From assembly GCF_003260995.1 (NCBI RefSeq), contig NZ_CP030040.1, positions 3,209,176 through 3,273,175 of the forward strand: a DNA stretch of 64,000 bases. The letters run 5' to 3'. The DNA is from Acetobacterium sp. KB-1 (GTDB lineage Bacteria > Bacillota > Clostridia > Eubacteriales > Eubacteriaceae). The translations under genes were made by a program, and so were the position numbers. The notes under the pieces were generated by a model. It saw only the letters and a program-made list of their open reading frames with translations. It was not told the DNA's origin and searched no databases. Shown piece by piece: positions 45,735 through 54,264 of this stretch (position 1 is its first letter; the number at the start of each line of letters is the position of its first letter).

Positions 45735-45810
45735 GATCTCGTAGCTCAGCTGGCAGAGCACTACCTTGACATGGTAGGGGTCGATGGTTCAAGTCCATTC
45801 GGGATCACCA
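45735..45810 (+). tRNA. tRNA-Val (anticodon GAC)
   Basis: 76 bases including encoded CCA. Acceptor GATCTCG/CGGGATC, D arm GCTC..GAGC, anticodon stem CTACC/GGTAG with loop TTGACAT (GAC), T arm GATGG-TTCAAGT-CCATT, discriminator A. Confidence 0.96.
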
Positions 45811-45824
45811 TTTATTAAGTATTG

Positions 45825-45850
45825 AAGCCTCTTTCGGAGGCTTTTTATTT
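45825..45850 (+). terminator. Intrinsic terminator after tRNA-Val
   Basis: AAGCCTC / GAGGCTT with a TTTC loop, followed by TTTTTATTTT. Confidence 0.88.
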
Positions 45851-46033
45851 TACTCTTTTTTAAGAATTCACGCACGTTTCCCGCAATCATTTTTACACTG
45901 TCTACAAATATCAGCAGATGATGTCGGTATATCAGGAACACATTAATAAGAACCGGTATTAGGTTTAATAGGGGGATTAAGAGTTAAGTCTTTTGACTGC
46001 CCTGTTTTTGTAACATTTTATATTGAATTTTGA

Positions 46034-46068
46034 TTGACTTCCTGATATATGTACGTTATAATGTACAT
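46034..46068 (+). promoter_or_regulatory. Promoter and operator of the YefM/Txe module
   Basis: -35 TTGACT (46034-46039), 17-base spacer, -10 TATAAT (46057-46062). The -10 is flanked by TATGTAC (46049-46055) and GTACATA (46063-46069), an inverted pair with the TGTACA-type core known for YefM-YoeB operators. Confidence 0.75.
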
Positions 46069-46088
46069 AAAATCGGGGGTGAGGAGAG

Positions 46089-46328
46089 ATGACAACGATC
46101 AACGCTACAAATTTACGTAAGAATTTGTTTGAGTATTTAAATGCGGCTGTTGAGTATAATGATGTGATCAACGTCAATACGAAAAACGGGAATGCTATTA
46201 TTCTGAGCGAAGAAGACTATAACAGTATGCAGGAAACACTCTATTTGCTTAGTGTTCCGGGCATGAAAGGGCGTTTGGATGAAGGGATTAAGTTGACAGT
46301 CGAGGATTGTGAGGATTTTGAGTGGTAG
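46089..46328 (+). CDS. Phd/YefM-family antitoxin
   Basis: 79 residues. N-terminal MTTINATNLRKNLFEYLNAAVEYNDVINVN and NAIILSEEDYNSMQETLYLL are typical of YefM DNA-binding antitoxins; the acidic tail VEDCEDFEW should bind the toxin. Overlaps the toxin gene by seven bases; represses its own promoter. Confidence 0.92.
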   Translation: MTTINATNLRKNLFEYLNAAVEYNDVINVNTKNGNAIILSEEDYNSMQETLYLLSVPGMKGRLDEGIKLTVEDCEDFEW

Positions 46329-46594
46329 CGAGTTACAAGATAATGATTTCAAAAACAGCAAAAAAAGATAAAGACAAAATTAAAGAAGAGCCTGCGATCA
46401 AGAAGAAAGTCGAACAGTTGCTGAGGGTTTTAGAGAGCAACCCCTACCAAAACCCACCATCCTATGAAAAATTAAGTGGTGAGTATAGACATCTTTATTC
46501 TCGGCGAATTAATCGGCAGCATCGGCTGGTCTATAAGGTGGATGAAGAGCAAAAGGTTGTGATTGTCAGCATGTGGACACATTATGAGTTTTAA
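46322..46594 (+). CDS. Txe/YoeB-family mRNA-cleaving toxin
   Basis: 90 residues. The motif NPPSYEKLSGEYRHLYSRRINRQHRLVYKVDEE and the end MWTHYEF match Txe/YoeB ribosome-dependent ribonucleases, including the catalytic-region residues Arg and His in RINRQHR and the terminal H-Y. Starts with GTG at 46322 overlapping the antitoxin stop; an ATG at 46343 would cut the conserved first strand. Looks intact. Confidence 0.9.
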   Translation: MVASYKIMISKTAKKDKDKIKEEPAIKKKVEQLLRVLESNPYQNPPSYEKLSGEYRHLYSRRINRQHRLVYKVDEEQKVVIVSMWTHYEF

Positions 46595-46860
46595 TTATTT
46601 AGTCACCGTCCGTTTATTGGTATCAACGATAAAGAAAATATGATAAGAATCATAAGGTTTTAGCCTGATTTCATAACCTCTATATTCAAAACTGATTCCT
46701 CGATAGCCAAAGGGGAAGGTTTCCAGACGCTCCGTCATTTGATAATATCGGTTCAAAAAATCATTGCAGCTTTATGTTTTTTTAGCGTGTTAACCATATA
46801 GTCTGCCAATTGTAAAATATCATTTTCGGCTTCAGGCGTTTGTAATATCCTATACTTCAT
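46595..46860 (-). pseudogene. Frameshifted RelE/ParE-family toxin
   Basis: On the minus strand a reading frame begins MKYRILQTPEAENDILQLAD, as in ParE/RelE toxins, but hits a stop about 36 codons in. The rest continues in another frame as NRYYQMTERLETFPFGYRG ... YEIRLKPYDSYHIFFIVDT to a stop at 46595. Adding one base near 46766-46771 restores a full toxin of about 88 residues. The start overlaps the antitoxin stop. Inactive unless there is a sequencing error. Confidence 0.75.
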
Positions 46861-47014
46861 GGATTTTCAGTTTTTCCCTGATCCGTGCGATTGATTCATT
46901 CAAAGAAATGGCCTGTCCTTGTTCCATTTGATCAATACTTATATCAAGTTCTTTGAATAAGTGTTTTTCCTGTTCAATTAAATTAATTTCCAGTTCTTTT
47001 GCCAATGGTGACAT
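46850..47014 (-). CDS. Small antitoxin of the ParE/RelE-type locus
   Basis: 54 residues from ATG at 47014 (AAAGGAG nine bases upstream): MSPLAKELEINLIEQ ... LNESIARIREKLK, a helical protein of antitoxin type. Overlaps the start of the broken toxin gene by 11 bases. Antitoxins of this kind persist after toxin loss. Upstream in-frame starts would extend it to 74 residues but lack spacing. Confidence 0.6.
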   Translation of the reverse strand: MSPLAKELEINLIEQEKHLFKELDISIDQMEQGQAISLNESIARIREKLKIHEV

Positions 47015-47238
47015 TTGAAACATCTCCTTTCCATCGGTTAATATTATTATATCCATATTGGTGAGGATATACAATCACTTTATACGATTGCTAAGAATGA
47101 CTAAAATAAGATCAATAAGACATGATTTTTCCCGCGGATTTCCCGCAAATTAGATAGCTTCCGAACTTTTTGAATGTATGCAAATGGCTTTTATTTAGTT
47201 ATAATCTAAATTTAACCGATTGTCATAATCGATTCTAA

Positions 47239-48060
47239 TTAAGTCAGCTTTTTACCACATTGATTGCAGTACTGGGAATCCTTGGCATGTTTTGAATTGC
47301 CGCAGATTGGACATTTTTGATCTGTCAGAGGTTCTTTCTTGTTTGAAGCATTAGAAAGCTCACTGGTAATAATACCGGTGGGTACAGCGATGATGCCATA
47401 ACCCACCAGCATCAGGGCACTGGCAAGAAATTTGCCCATCTCGGTTTGAGGAGAAATATCCCCGTACCCAACGGTTGAGATGGTTACAATGGCCCAATAC
47501 ATGGATTCAGGAATGCTGACAAAGCCATGCTCAGGGCCTTCGATGATATACATCAATGCTCCTACAATAATGACAATAAACAAAAGGGTAAAGAGAAAGA
47601 CGCTAATCTTTGTTTTGCTGGCACGAAGAGCTTTTAACAAGGCACCCGATTCATCAACATAGCGACCCATTTTAAAGACGCTAAAGAGTCTAAATAGACG
47701 AAGGATGCGAACAATAGGGAGAAAACTGCCAAACGAAACAAAAAAACTGAGATAAATAGGCGCAATGGCAATAAAATCCACAATGCCATAAAAACTTAAA
47801 AGATAGTCCCGTTTTTTTGGTGTTACAATCAGTCGCAGGACATATTCAAGGGTAAAAATAAGCAGAAAAAAATTCAGCAACAGTGAAATGACAGTCCCCA
47901 TAACAACGTGGATGGGTGCGACACTGTCAATGATAATTAAAAAACAACTGATCGAAATGGAGCCGATCAAGGCGATATCAAAGGCACGGCCCAGGGGTGT
48001 ATCAATGCCGTTGATGATCTGATTCAGCTTTTGCTTCCAGTCTTTAGGGTATGTTACCAT
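47239..48060 (-). CDS. Voltage-gated type potassium channel with zinc-ribbon tail
   Basis: 273 residues, six membrane helices. An arginine-bearing S4-like segment RILRLFRLFSVFKMGRYV and the selectivity filter STVGYGDISPQT are present. The C-terminus carries a zinc ribbon CPICGNSKHAKDSQYCNQCG (four cysteines), unusual for this channel family. Start ATG 48060 follows GGGAGG. Probably mediates K+ flow or membrane-potential control. Confidence 0.85.
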   Translation of the reverse strand: MVTYPKDWKQKLNQIINGIDTPLGRAFDIALIGSISISCFLIIIDSVAPIHVVMGTVISLLLNFFLLIFTLEYVLRLIVTPKKRDYLLSFYGIVDFIAIAPIYLSFFVSFGSFLPIVRILRLFRLFSVFKMGRYVDESGALLKALRASKTKISVFLFTLLFIVIIVGALMYIIEGPEHGFVSIPESMYWAIVTISTVGYGDISPQTEMGKFLASALMLVGYGIIAVPTGIITSELSNASNKKEPLTDQKCPICGNSKHAKDSQYCNQCGKKLT

Positions 48061-48197
48061 TAGAGCCTCCCATATAATCGTTTCCAATGAATCTGCTTCA
48101 GGTGATATGATTTAATTATAGCATATGTGTTCCAAGAGTGTACGCCAGCGTATTGCAAGGCAGCAAGTTGCGTCAGCAAAAAAATATTATAGAAAAC

Positions 48198-48227
48198 CAA
48201 AATCCCCAGTGGGAGCTGGGGATTTTA
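48198..48227. terminator. Hairpin terminator between lipoprotein and channel genes
   Basis: AATCCCCAG (48201-48209) and CTGGGGATT (48216-48224), with T-rich flanks on both sides. Confidence 0.65.
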
Positions 48228-48274
48228 ATCAGGTATTGTAAGGGATAAATGAGGTAAGATCAACTTCACTTAAA

Positions 48275-49033
48275 TCATGGGCTGGGGATATTTGTCAGAT
48301 CATCCATATTCATGGATGAAAAATCGGTAAACACAACATCCGCTGGTGGGGTAAACTGGCTGTCTGAAATATTATCGGCCGAAATGTCGGTAACTACAGA
48401 ACTCATGGTGACAGTGCCATTGCTAATAATCTCAGTTTTCAACGGTACTCCAAAGTGGGTGGAAAACCACATGCGCATATCGATCGTGCCATTCTGACCG
48501 TCATTTTCGGTGGTTTCGATATAGATCACTTTCTCGCCATCCAGGGTTTCTACCCGGGCGATCATGTTGTCAGGAAAAACATCGGTAAGTTCATCAATAC
48601 TGGTAATTCCTTCATCCATGTTTAAATTTCCTAAATCGGAGGTCATCTCCTGATCCTTGAAAGAGAACCCGGTGGTTTGGCCTTCGGTATACTGGTAGGT
48701 TATCCCTTGAGCGGCATTATAGATGGTAATCTGATTGCCGACTTCTGGTAATTCCATTTCCATCCGGTAGTTATCTCCTTTGGTATAGGTGGTAGAGGAG
48801 GTATCTAGGCTGTCAGTAACGGTAGTTTTAGTAGTTATTTTAAGGGAATCCGGATAAGTGAAATTCAAACTTTTCAGGAGTTCCGCACCACTGAGAGCTT
48901 CATTCAAGGTAGTTGTTTCTTCTCCGTTTGTTTGGCTTTCATCGGTTTTAGCAGCATCATTATTGCCACAGCCTGCGAGCATGAATATCGCCAGCACTAC
49001 AAAAAACATCAGTAAGCACTTGCTTTTTTTCAT
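48275..49033 (-). CDS. Lipoprotein, LolA-like fold probable
   Basis: 252 residues. Signal peptide with lipobox MLAGC (about 18-22), so it is anchored to the outer face of the membrane. After a Thr/Ser-rich linker, the body (about 50-250) has alternating strands, with KGDNYRMEMELPEVGNQITIYN and DMRMWFSTHFGVPLKTEI, typical of outer-membrane-lipoprotein-carrier-like or DUF4412 proteins. Function unknown. Confidence 0.75.
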   Translation of the reverse strand: MKKSKCLLMFFVVLAIFMLAGCGNNDAAKTDESQTNGEETTTLNEALSGAELLKSLNFTYPDSLKITTKTTVTDSLDTSSTTYTKGDNYRMEMELPEVGNQITIYNAAQGITYQYTEGQTTGFSFKDQEMTSDLGNLNMDEGITSIDELTDVFPDNMIARVETLDGEKVIYIETTENDGQNGTIDMRMWFSTHFGVPLKTEIISNGTVTMSSVVTDISADNISDSQFTPPADVVFTDFSSMNMDDLTNIPSP

Positions 49034-49448
49034 TTGACTAACCCATCCTTTCGTTTAATTCGACTAGAATATTAGAAATTAGTGAGGTCCTGCTGTGTCG
49101 CTCGAAGCGACAACCAAATCCTAATATTTCTACTCTTTTGTTTACCCTGGAAAGAGCGGGATAATCACATAAACAGATAATTACGAAGAACAACAGCTAG
49201 GTATCTGTTTGATGAAATTTATACCATTTTGCTGGGACAGGTAAACTCGGTCTTAACCAGGTACAATTACTAGCAAGAACCTTTTTTAATTAGTCTGATT
49301 AGCAGAATTCATTATAACGCGGTCGATTCCCACCATCGCGATTCTTGTTTTAAAAAAGGCCGGACAGAAAAAATTTCTGTCCGGCCTTTTAAGACATAAT
49401 CGCTAATATAGTGAGGGAAGAGAGCGTCAAAAGAGGAGCACCTGGCTC
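49034..49448. other. Intergenic stretch without a gene
   Basis: 415 bases separating two minus-strand genes. The only structure seen is the hairpin described at 49353-49390 and a small inverted piece TGTCGCT/AGCGACA near 49095-49112. No conserved motif recognised. Confidence 0.5.
49353..49390. terminator. Strong terminator hairpin
   Basis: AAAAGGCCGGACAGAAA / TTTCTGTCCGGCCTTTT, perfect arms; on the minus strand it ends transcripts of the 94-residue protein gene. Confidence 0.88.
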
Positions 49449-49733
49449 TTATTCAGGGGTTGGTTCAGGGGATTCAACGGTGGTTTCGCCAAGGTCTTCT
49501 TCAAGAACGACATCGTCTTCATCCACTAGAATCTCAGAAAGTATTTCGAAAAAGAATCCTTTTGCCGAGGCAAGGGACTCATTATGGGCGAACATAGCTA
49601 ATTTGTGGTAATCGACAAAGCCATCTTCATCCGCATAAGGTTGCAGACGTTGAAGAAAAAATTCTTCGGTAACGGCATCTTCAAATTTTTCCTGTACCGT
49701 GTTAAAGACTGTAATTAATTCGCTTTTCTTCAT
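49449..49733 (-). CDS. Small acidic protein, unknown
   Basis: 94 residues, strongly acidic at the C-terminus (ILVDEDDVVLEEDLGETT), no membrane segment. The middle HKLAMFAHNESLASAKGFFFEILSEI is helical. Own ribosome site (AAGGTAATACC region) and terminator suggest a real gene. No family recognised. Confidence 0.6.
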   Translation of the reverse strand: MKKSELITVFNTVQEKFEDAVTEEFFLQRLQPYADEDGFVDYHKLAMFAHNESLASAKGFFFEILSEILVDEDDVVLEEDLGETTVESPEPTPE

Positions 49734-49955
49734 GGTATTACCTTCTTTTGCGTTATTTCAGCCACATTGAGCTGATAAATTAATTATAAAAGCGCAAGCT
49801 GAAATAAACAAGGTTTATTTGTAAAATCAGCAAGAAACTTCAAGATGAAGGGTATTAAAAAGAATGGATTTTTCATGCCTATTTATAGTATACTGATAAA
49901 TAAATAAGAATGATTAAAATTATCTATCAAAGTCGAAAGGAAGTGAGGAAAGTAA

Positions 49956-50759
49956 ATGGAATTTTTATTGGCGTATCCGCCAGTTTTACTGGCATTATTT
50001 GCCGGGTTGTTTACCTGGTTTGTAACTGCCCTGGGGGCATCTCTGGTATTCTTTTTTAAAGAAATTAATATCAAGGTGTTAAATGCTATGCTTGGTTTTG
50101 CGGCTGGCGTTATGATCGCTGCCAGTTTCTGGTCGTTGCTGGCACCGGCCATTGAGATGGCCGAGGGCGGCCAAATGCCGGCATATGTGATGGTGTCATT
50201 AGGTTTCCTGAGTGGCGGATTTTTTCTGTGGATTGTGGATAAGATCTTACCTCACGTCCATCCAGGTACGAATCACCGGGAGGGTATCAAAACCTCCTGG
50301 CAACGGAGTGTGCTATTGGTTTTAGCCATCACCTTTCATAATATTCCTGAAGGTTTGGCAGTGGGGGTCGCCTTTGGCGGTTTGGCTTCCGGTTCATCGG
50401 CGATGACCCTGGCCGGTGCCGTGTCGCTGGCAGTGGGGATTGGTCTTCAGAATTTTCCTGAAGGAGCAGCAGTATCGATTCCCTTAAGGCGTGAGAATAT
50501 GAGCCGAAGAAAAGCCTTTTTAATGGGTCAGTTTTCAGGGATGGTGGAGCCTATTGCAGCGGTGATTGGTGCTGCGGCAGTGGTCCTGGTTGCGCCGATG
50601 CTGCCTTTTGCGCTCGCTTTTGCAGCTGGTGCCATGATTTATGTTGTGGCGGAAGAACTGATTCCCGAAGCCAGGTTGGGCCACGAAGGGGATATTGCCA
50701 CCATCGGTGTCATGTTCGGTTTTACCTTAATGATGATTTTAGATGTTGCTCTAGGGTAA
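49956..50759 (+). CDS. ZIP-family metal transporter
   Basis: 267 residues, eight membrane helices. Metal-site motifs [14 protein letters not shown] and [16 protein letters not shown], with EELIPE further on, are those of the GufA/ZupT branch. Probably brings in zinc, iron or manganese. The cytoplasmic loop HVHPGTNH carries histidines. Confidence 0.9.
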   Translation: MEFLLAYPPVLLALFAGLFTWFVTALGASLVFFFKEINIKVLNAMLGFAAGVMIAASFWSLLAPAIEMAEGGQMPAYVMVSLGFLSGGFFLWIVDKILPHVHPGTNHREGIKTSWQRSVLLVLAITFHNIPEGLAVGVAFGGLASGSSAMTLAGAVSLAVGIGLQNFPEGAAVSIPLRRENMSRRKAFLMGQFSGMVEPIAAVIGAAAVVLVAPMLPFALAFAAGAMIYVVAEELIPEARLGHEGDIATIGVMFGFTLMMILDVALG

Positions 50760-50765
50760 AAAAAT

Positions 50766-50791
50766 AAGGATGTCTACATGTAGACATCCTT
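50766..50791. terminator. 26-base perfect palindrome between convergent genes
   Basis: AAGGATGTCTACATGTAGACATCCTT; followed by AAATTT only, so a weak intrinsic terminator for the ZIP gene and the facing gene. Confidence 0.6.
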
Positions 50792-50795
50792 AAAT

Positions 50796-51323
50796 TTATA
50801 AAATATGGGTAGACATGCTTTCGGCAAAGAGGGCGATTCCTCCAACGATGAGATAAACCCCGGCGATGATGCCAAAGCCCAGAAGCATAACAAAGGGGTT
50901 GAAAATCAGGAAAATGGATAAGAAAATGTTAATGATTCCTGAAGCCAGTAACCAGCCAGTTCCAGTGGCACCTTGCTTTTTCATTACGGAAGAGGCAGCG
51001 ATCTGATTCATTCCGGTGGATAAAGCAATAAAGGCAAGCATAAACGCGAGTGTACTGGCCCGGGATAATGGGTCTGAGAAAATCAGCAGAACCCCCAGCA
51101 ATACGGCCATGATACCCGAGGTCAGACTCCAGCCATTTTTAATCGTACTTTTGGCAAATACAATGATGTGAAAAATACCGAAAATAAGCAGACCGGCAAT
51201 AAAAAACCACATAATCATTTGGGCTGCGAACATCGGTGCAAAAAAGATCAGGCCGCCGAGGACGATCATCAGAAGGGCAACAATAATCCCCAATGTTTTG
51301 GACATTTTTAGAAAATCATTCAT
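50796..51323 (-). CDS. HdeD-family membrane protein (DUF308)
   Basis: 175 residues with six hydrophobic helices in paired repeats (GIFHIIVFAKSTIKNGWSLTSGIMAVLLGVLLIFSD, GTGWLLASGIINIFLSIFLIFNPF), matching HdeD proteins, known from acid resistance in E. coli. The role here is unknown. Monocistronic, ATG after AAAGGAAC. Confidence 0.85.
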   Translation of the reverse strand: MNDFLKMSKTLGIIVALLMIVLGGLIFFAPMFAAQMIMWFFIAGLLIFGIFHIIVFAKSTIKNGWSLTSGIMAVLLGVLLIFSDPLSRASTLAFMLAFIALSTGMNQIAASSVMKKQGATGTGWLLASGIINIFLSIFLIFNPFVMLLGFGIIAGVYLIVGGIALFAESMSTHIL

Positions 51324-51504
51324 CTTTTGTTCCTTTCAAAATTAAATTTAGAGTTAATGAGTTCAAGGGTATTTTACAATATTAAGATAGAATAATCAAG
51401 TTAATTATAAGAAATGTAGAATTTTGGGAATCACGAAAAATAAATGAGAAAATTTGATTCATAAAAAGATATTAAATGGCAATAAAATTATAAGGAGACA
51501 AAAA

Positions 51505-52332
51505 ATGTTAATGATTGGACCCCACCTGTCTATTGCAGGTGGATTTAAAAAAGCGGGTGAAGAAGCCGTGAAAATTGAGGCCAATACCTTTCAGTTCTTT
51601 ACCCGAAACCCCCGGGGTGGAAAGGCCAAGGCCCTTGACTCCGATGATGTGGCCGGACTTCGGCAGATAATGGATAATCATGGGTTTGGCCCTTTACTGG
51701 CCCATGCACCCTATACGCTTAATATGTGTTCGGCTAAACAAGAAACCCGAGAATTTGCTCGGATGGTTTTTAAAGAAGACCTGATGCGTTTGGAAGAACT
51801 GCCCTGTGAACTCTATAATTTTCACCCTGGTAGCCACACTAGCCAAGGGGTTGCGGCGGGGATTGCCTGGATTACTAAAATTCTTAATGAGGAAATGTGG
51901 CCAGAGCAGAAAGCCACGGTGCTTTTAGAAACCATGTCAGGAAAAGGGACTGAAATTGGCAGTCGCTTTGAAGAATTAAAAATGATCATTGATCAGGTGG
52001 CCTTAACCAATAAGATCGGAGTTTGTCTGGATACCTGCCATGTTTATTCCGGTGGCTATGATCTGGTGGGAAATCTGGATGGCGTGCTCGAAGCCTTTGA
52101 TCGGATCATTGGCCTTAATTATTTGAAGTGTATCCATTTAAATGATAGCATGATGCCCTTTGGCAGCAATAAGGACCGCCATGAAAAAATCGGTTTTGGG
52201 ACCCTGGGGATTGATACGTTTAAGCGGATTGTAACCCATCCCCAACTGAAAGATTTACCTTTTTTTCTGGAAACGCCTCAGGAGGATACCGGGGATTATC
52301 AAAAGGAAATTGAATTAGTGCGATCCTTTTGA
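51505..52332 (+). CDS. nfo: Endonuclease IV (AP endonuclease)
   Basis: Base-excision repair enzyme of 275 residues. All metal-ligand motifs are visible: HAPYTLN, NFHPGSH, LLETMSGKG, CLDTCHVYSGGYD, HLNDS, DRHEKIGFG and FLETPQED. ATG at 51505 follows AAGGAG; an in-frame start 51 bases upstream is not supported. Confidence 0.94.
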   Translation: MLMIGPHLSIAGGFKKAGEEAVKIEANTFQFFTRNPRGGKAKALDSDDVAGLRQIMDNHGFGPLLAHAPYTLNMCSAKQETREFARMVFKEDLMRLEELPCELYNFHPGSHTSQGVAAGIAWITKILNEEMWPEQKATVLLETMSGKGTEIGSRFEELKMIIDQVALTNKIGVCLDTCHVYSGGYDLVGNLDGVLEAFDRIIGLNYLKCIHLNDSMMPFGSNKDRHEKIGFGTLGIDTFKRIVTHPQLKDLPFFLETPQEDTGDYQKEIELVRSF

Positions 52333-52363
52333 TTGTCTTGAGATCATTTTATTACAACACCAA

Positions 52364-52397
52364 AAAAGCAGCGATGGACATCCATCGCTGCTTTTTT
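52364..52397. terminator. Terminator between nfo and the URO-D operon
   Basis: GCAGCGATGGA / TCCATCGCTGC (52368-52391) with T run after and A run before; bidirectional. Confidence 0.92.
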
Positions 52398-52426
52398 GCG
52401 CTATAATTAAACGGCCAGATGCTTTA

Positions 52427-52579
52427 TTAAATCAACAAAGACAACACATAACCCAATAGCATATCCTCATTGACATCCCAGGGATCAGCCATAATCGCAG
52501 CATCTTCTGTTGTTATTTCCGGATGTCGGGCCGCATAGGTTTCGAAATAGTCCAGATAGTCAGATTTGATGGTTTCCAT
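52427..52579 (-). CDS. 50-residue protein downstream of the URO-D gene
   Basis: Short frame beginning METIKSDYLDYFETYAARHP and ending MLLGYVLSLLI. AGAGAGGT lies at a good distance upstream and the gap from the URO-D stop is only 12 bases, so it is likely co-translated. Acidic, one short helix-rich segment, no known family. Too short to judge by composition alone; the strong ribosome site and tight spacing support it. Confidence 0.55.
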   Translation of the reverse strand: METIKSDYLDYFETYAARHPEITTEDAAIMADPWDVNEDMLLGYVLSLLI

Positions 52580-52591
52580 ATGATACCTCTC

Positions 52592-53749
52592 TTAATAGCT
52601 TCCGTGATCGATTACATATTGATGAACTGCCTGGAGTTTTTCCAGATCTAATCCCTTTCCACGGAGAATTGATTTACCAGTGGTAAAAATATAACCGCCT
52701 CCGGGAGCCCCATCGTCGAGCATCTTTTTCGCAATGTCAAGGCACGCTTCGGTAGACTGGGATTTCAAGGCTTCAATAGGGTAGTTGCCCATGATGCACA
52801 TGGTCTTACCCACCTTTTCTTTAATGGTCTTCATTTCGCCATATTCAAAAATTCCCACCACACCCGGGTTTAAGCTCCCCAGATAGTCATACAATTTTGA
52901 CCAGTTTCCTTCAATAAACAAGATTACTGTATAGCCCATGCCAGTAAGGGTATTGACCAGACGGGAGAAGCTGGGCCAGTAAAAACGCTCAAACTGCTTG
53001 GGATTTAAAAATGAAGGCATATGCAAAGGCATGAAGATAGCCGGGATTTTTTTTGGCGGTCCGGAATAGCCAGTGACCCCCCAACGAAGTATCAGCGGGT
53101 ACAGGGCTTCGCAGGCTTGCTCCACCAGTTCGGGACAACGATGCATATCCACTGAGATCCCCATAAAACTGCGAAGCTGGTCTGCCAGAAAATCAAAAGG
53201 TGCTTCGATCATATTGTCCGTAATAATTGAGACTCCCACCGTGGTACTGCAGTGAGCATCAATTTCCCGGAGGAGTTTTGTGTGGCGCATATAACTAAGG
53301 GCACCTTTAGCTAGATTGAGTCCACCCAACCCGCCGGGCTGATCAAAGGCTTTATATTGCCGGGGGAGGACCTTATCCACCAGGGTCTTGAAGGGATCCT
53401 TAATCAGTTCGTGGTATTCGCTGGCCAGCATACCACAGACCTCGGGATGTTGCATAAACCCGTCTTTGTTCGGAACGAAATTCTGGGAACCAATGGTTGT
53501 ATACATCCCCGGGCAACGTAAGAAAGTTGAAGAAGCCGCATCTACCTTCATATCCTGGTAGTAAATAGGCAGACATTCTCTAACAATTTCCAGGTTCCAG
53601 GTGGCCGATTTGAGATGACGACCACAATAATCCACCGCCACCTCGGGGCCGTTTAAGGCAAAAATGGGGACCCGGTCTGGTTTTTCCAGTTTAATTGCTT
53701 TTTCAATACGAATCAATCGTTGATCCAATAATCGTTTGGCATCACTCAT
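52592..53749 (-). CDS. Uroporphyrinogen decarboxylase-family protein, possible corrinoid methyltransferase
   Basis: 385 residues, URO-D fold. The opening RIEKAIKLEKPDRVPIFALNGPEV resembles the MtaA/MtbA and O-demethylase methyltransferases. The zinc motif HxCG of MtaA-type enzymes is replaced by FIEGNWSKL (about 275-283), so the metal site differs or is lost. True heme-pathway HemE is unlikely because no heme genes are near. In this acetogen setting it may move methyl groups between a corrinoid protein and folate or another acceptor; that is inference. A 50-residue ORF follows. Confidence 0.7.
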   Translation of the reverse strand: MSDAKRLLDQRLIRIEKAIKLEKPDRVPIFALNGPEVAVDYCGRHLKSATWNLEIVRECLPIYYQDMKVDAASSTFLRCPGMYTTIGSQNFVPNKDGFMQHPEVCGMLASEYHELIKDPFKTLVDKVLPRQYKAFDQPGGLGGLNLAKGALSYMRHTKLLREIDAHCSTTVGVSIITDNMIEAPFDFLADQLRSFMGISVDMHRCPELVEQACEALYPLILRWGVTGYSGPPKKIPAIFMPLHMPSFLNPKQFERFYWPSFSRLVNTLTGMGYTVILFIEGNWSKLYDYLGSLNPGVVGIFEYGEMKTIKEKVGKTMCIMGNYPIEALKSQSTEACLDIAKKMLDDGAPGGGYIFTTGKSILRGKGLDLEKLQAVHQYVIDHGSY

Positions 53750-53896
53750 TTATATCGACCTTTATCCTTTGAACTAAAATCCTCTAAAATATTATATGTG
53801 TTCAAATTATCATTATTTTTGACAATTGTCAACAATTTAAAAGTTGAAAATAGTGCTTGATTGCAGAAAAAAAATATGCTACTATAGTGTCAATAA

Positions 53897-53912
53897 GTGA
53901 GCAAGTGTTCAC
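53897..53912. promoter_or_regulatory. Probable ArsR-type operator
   Basis: GTGAGCAAGTGTTCAC: inverted GTGA/TCAC 17 bases before the regulator start, in the expected place for ArsR/SmtB self-control. A related TGTGTTCAAA lies near 53797. Confidence 0.5.
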
Positions 53913-53928
53913 ATATTAAGGAGAAAAG

Positions 53929-54240
53929 ATGGATAAAGTTTTGAAAAACGATCATACCGAAGAAACCTTGTTTGAGGTTGCCGAATTTTTTAAGGTGCTG
54001 GGCGATCCCACCCGGATAAAAATTGTGAGCGCGCTGTTTGAAAATGGCGAGTTGTGTGTGAATGATATTGTCAGCCTGGTGGATGTCAGTCGGACAGCGG
54101 TATCGCATCAATTGCGGATCTTAAAAGATAAACGGATCATCAGTTATAGAAAAGACGGGCAAATGAAATTTTATCACCTGGATGACGCCCATGTGGAAGT
54201 GATTGTGTTATTAACAATTACCCATTTAAGTCATCACTAG
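53929..54240 (+). CDS. ArsR/SmtB-family metal-responsive repressor
   Basis: 103 residues with the family helix-turn-helix ELCVNDIVSLVDVSRTAVSHQLRILKDKRIISYRKDGQ. ELCVNDI matches the CadC/SmtB ELCVCDL-like site with the second Cys changed to Asn; the C-terminal pair DDAHVEVIVLLTITHLSHH matches the SmtB alpha-5 zinc site (D, H, H). Therefore zinc or cadmium sensing at alpha-5 is likely. 24 bases upstream of the ATPase gene it presumably controls. Confidence 0.9.
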   Translation: MDKVLKNDHTEETLFEVAEFFKVLGDPTRIKIVSALFENGELCVNDIVSLVDVSRTAVSHQLRILKDKRIISYRKDGQMKFYHLDDAHVEVIVLLTITHLSHH

Positions 54241-54264
54241 GTATATTGAAAAGAGGTTAGCAGC

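Noticed and set aside
52592-53749. Heme-pathway uroporphyrinogen decarboxylase (HemE)
   Set aside because: N-terminal region and context fit methyltransferase-like URO-D relatives and no heme biosynthesis genes are nearby.
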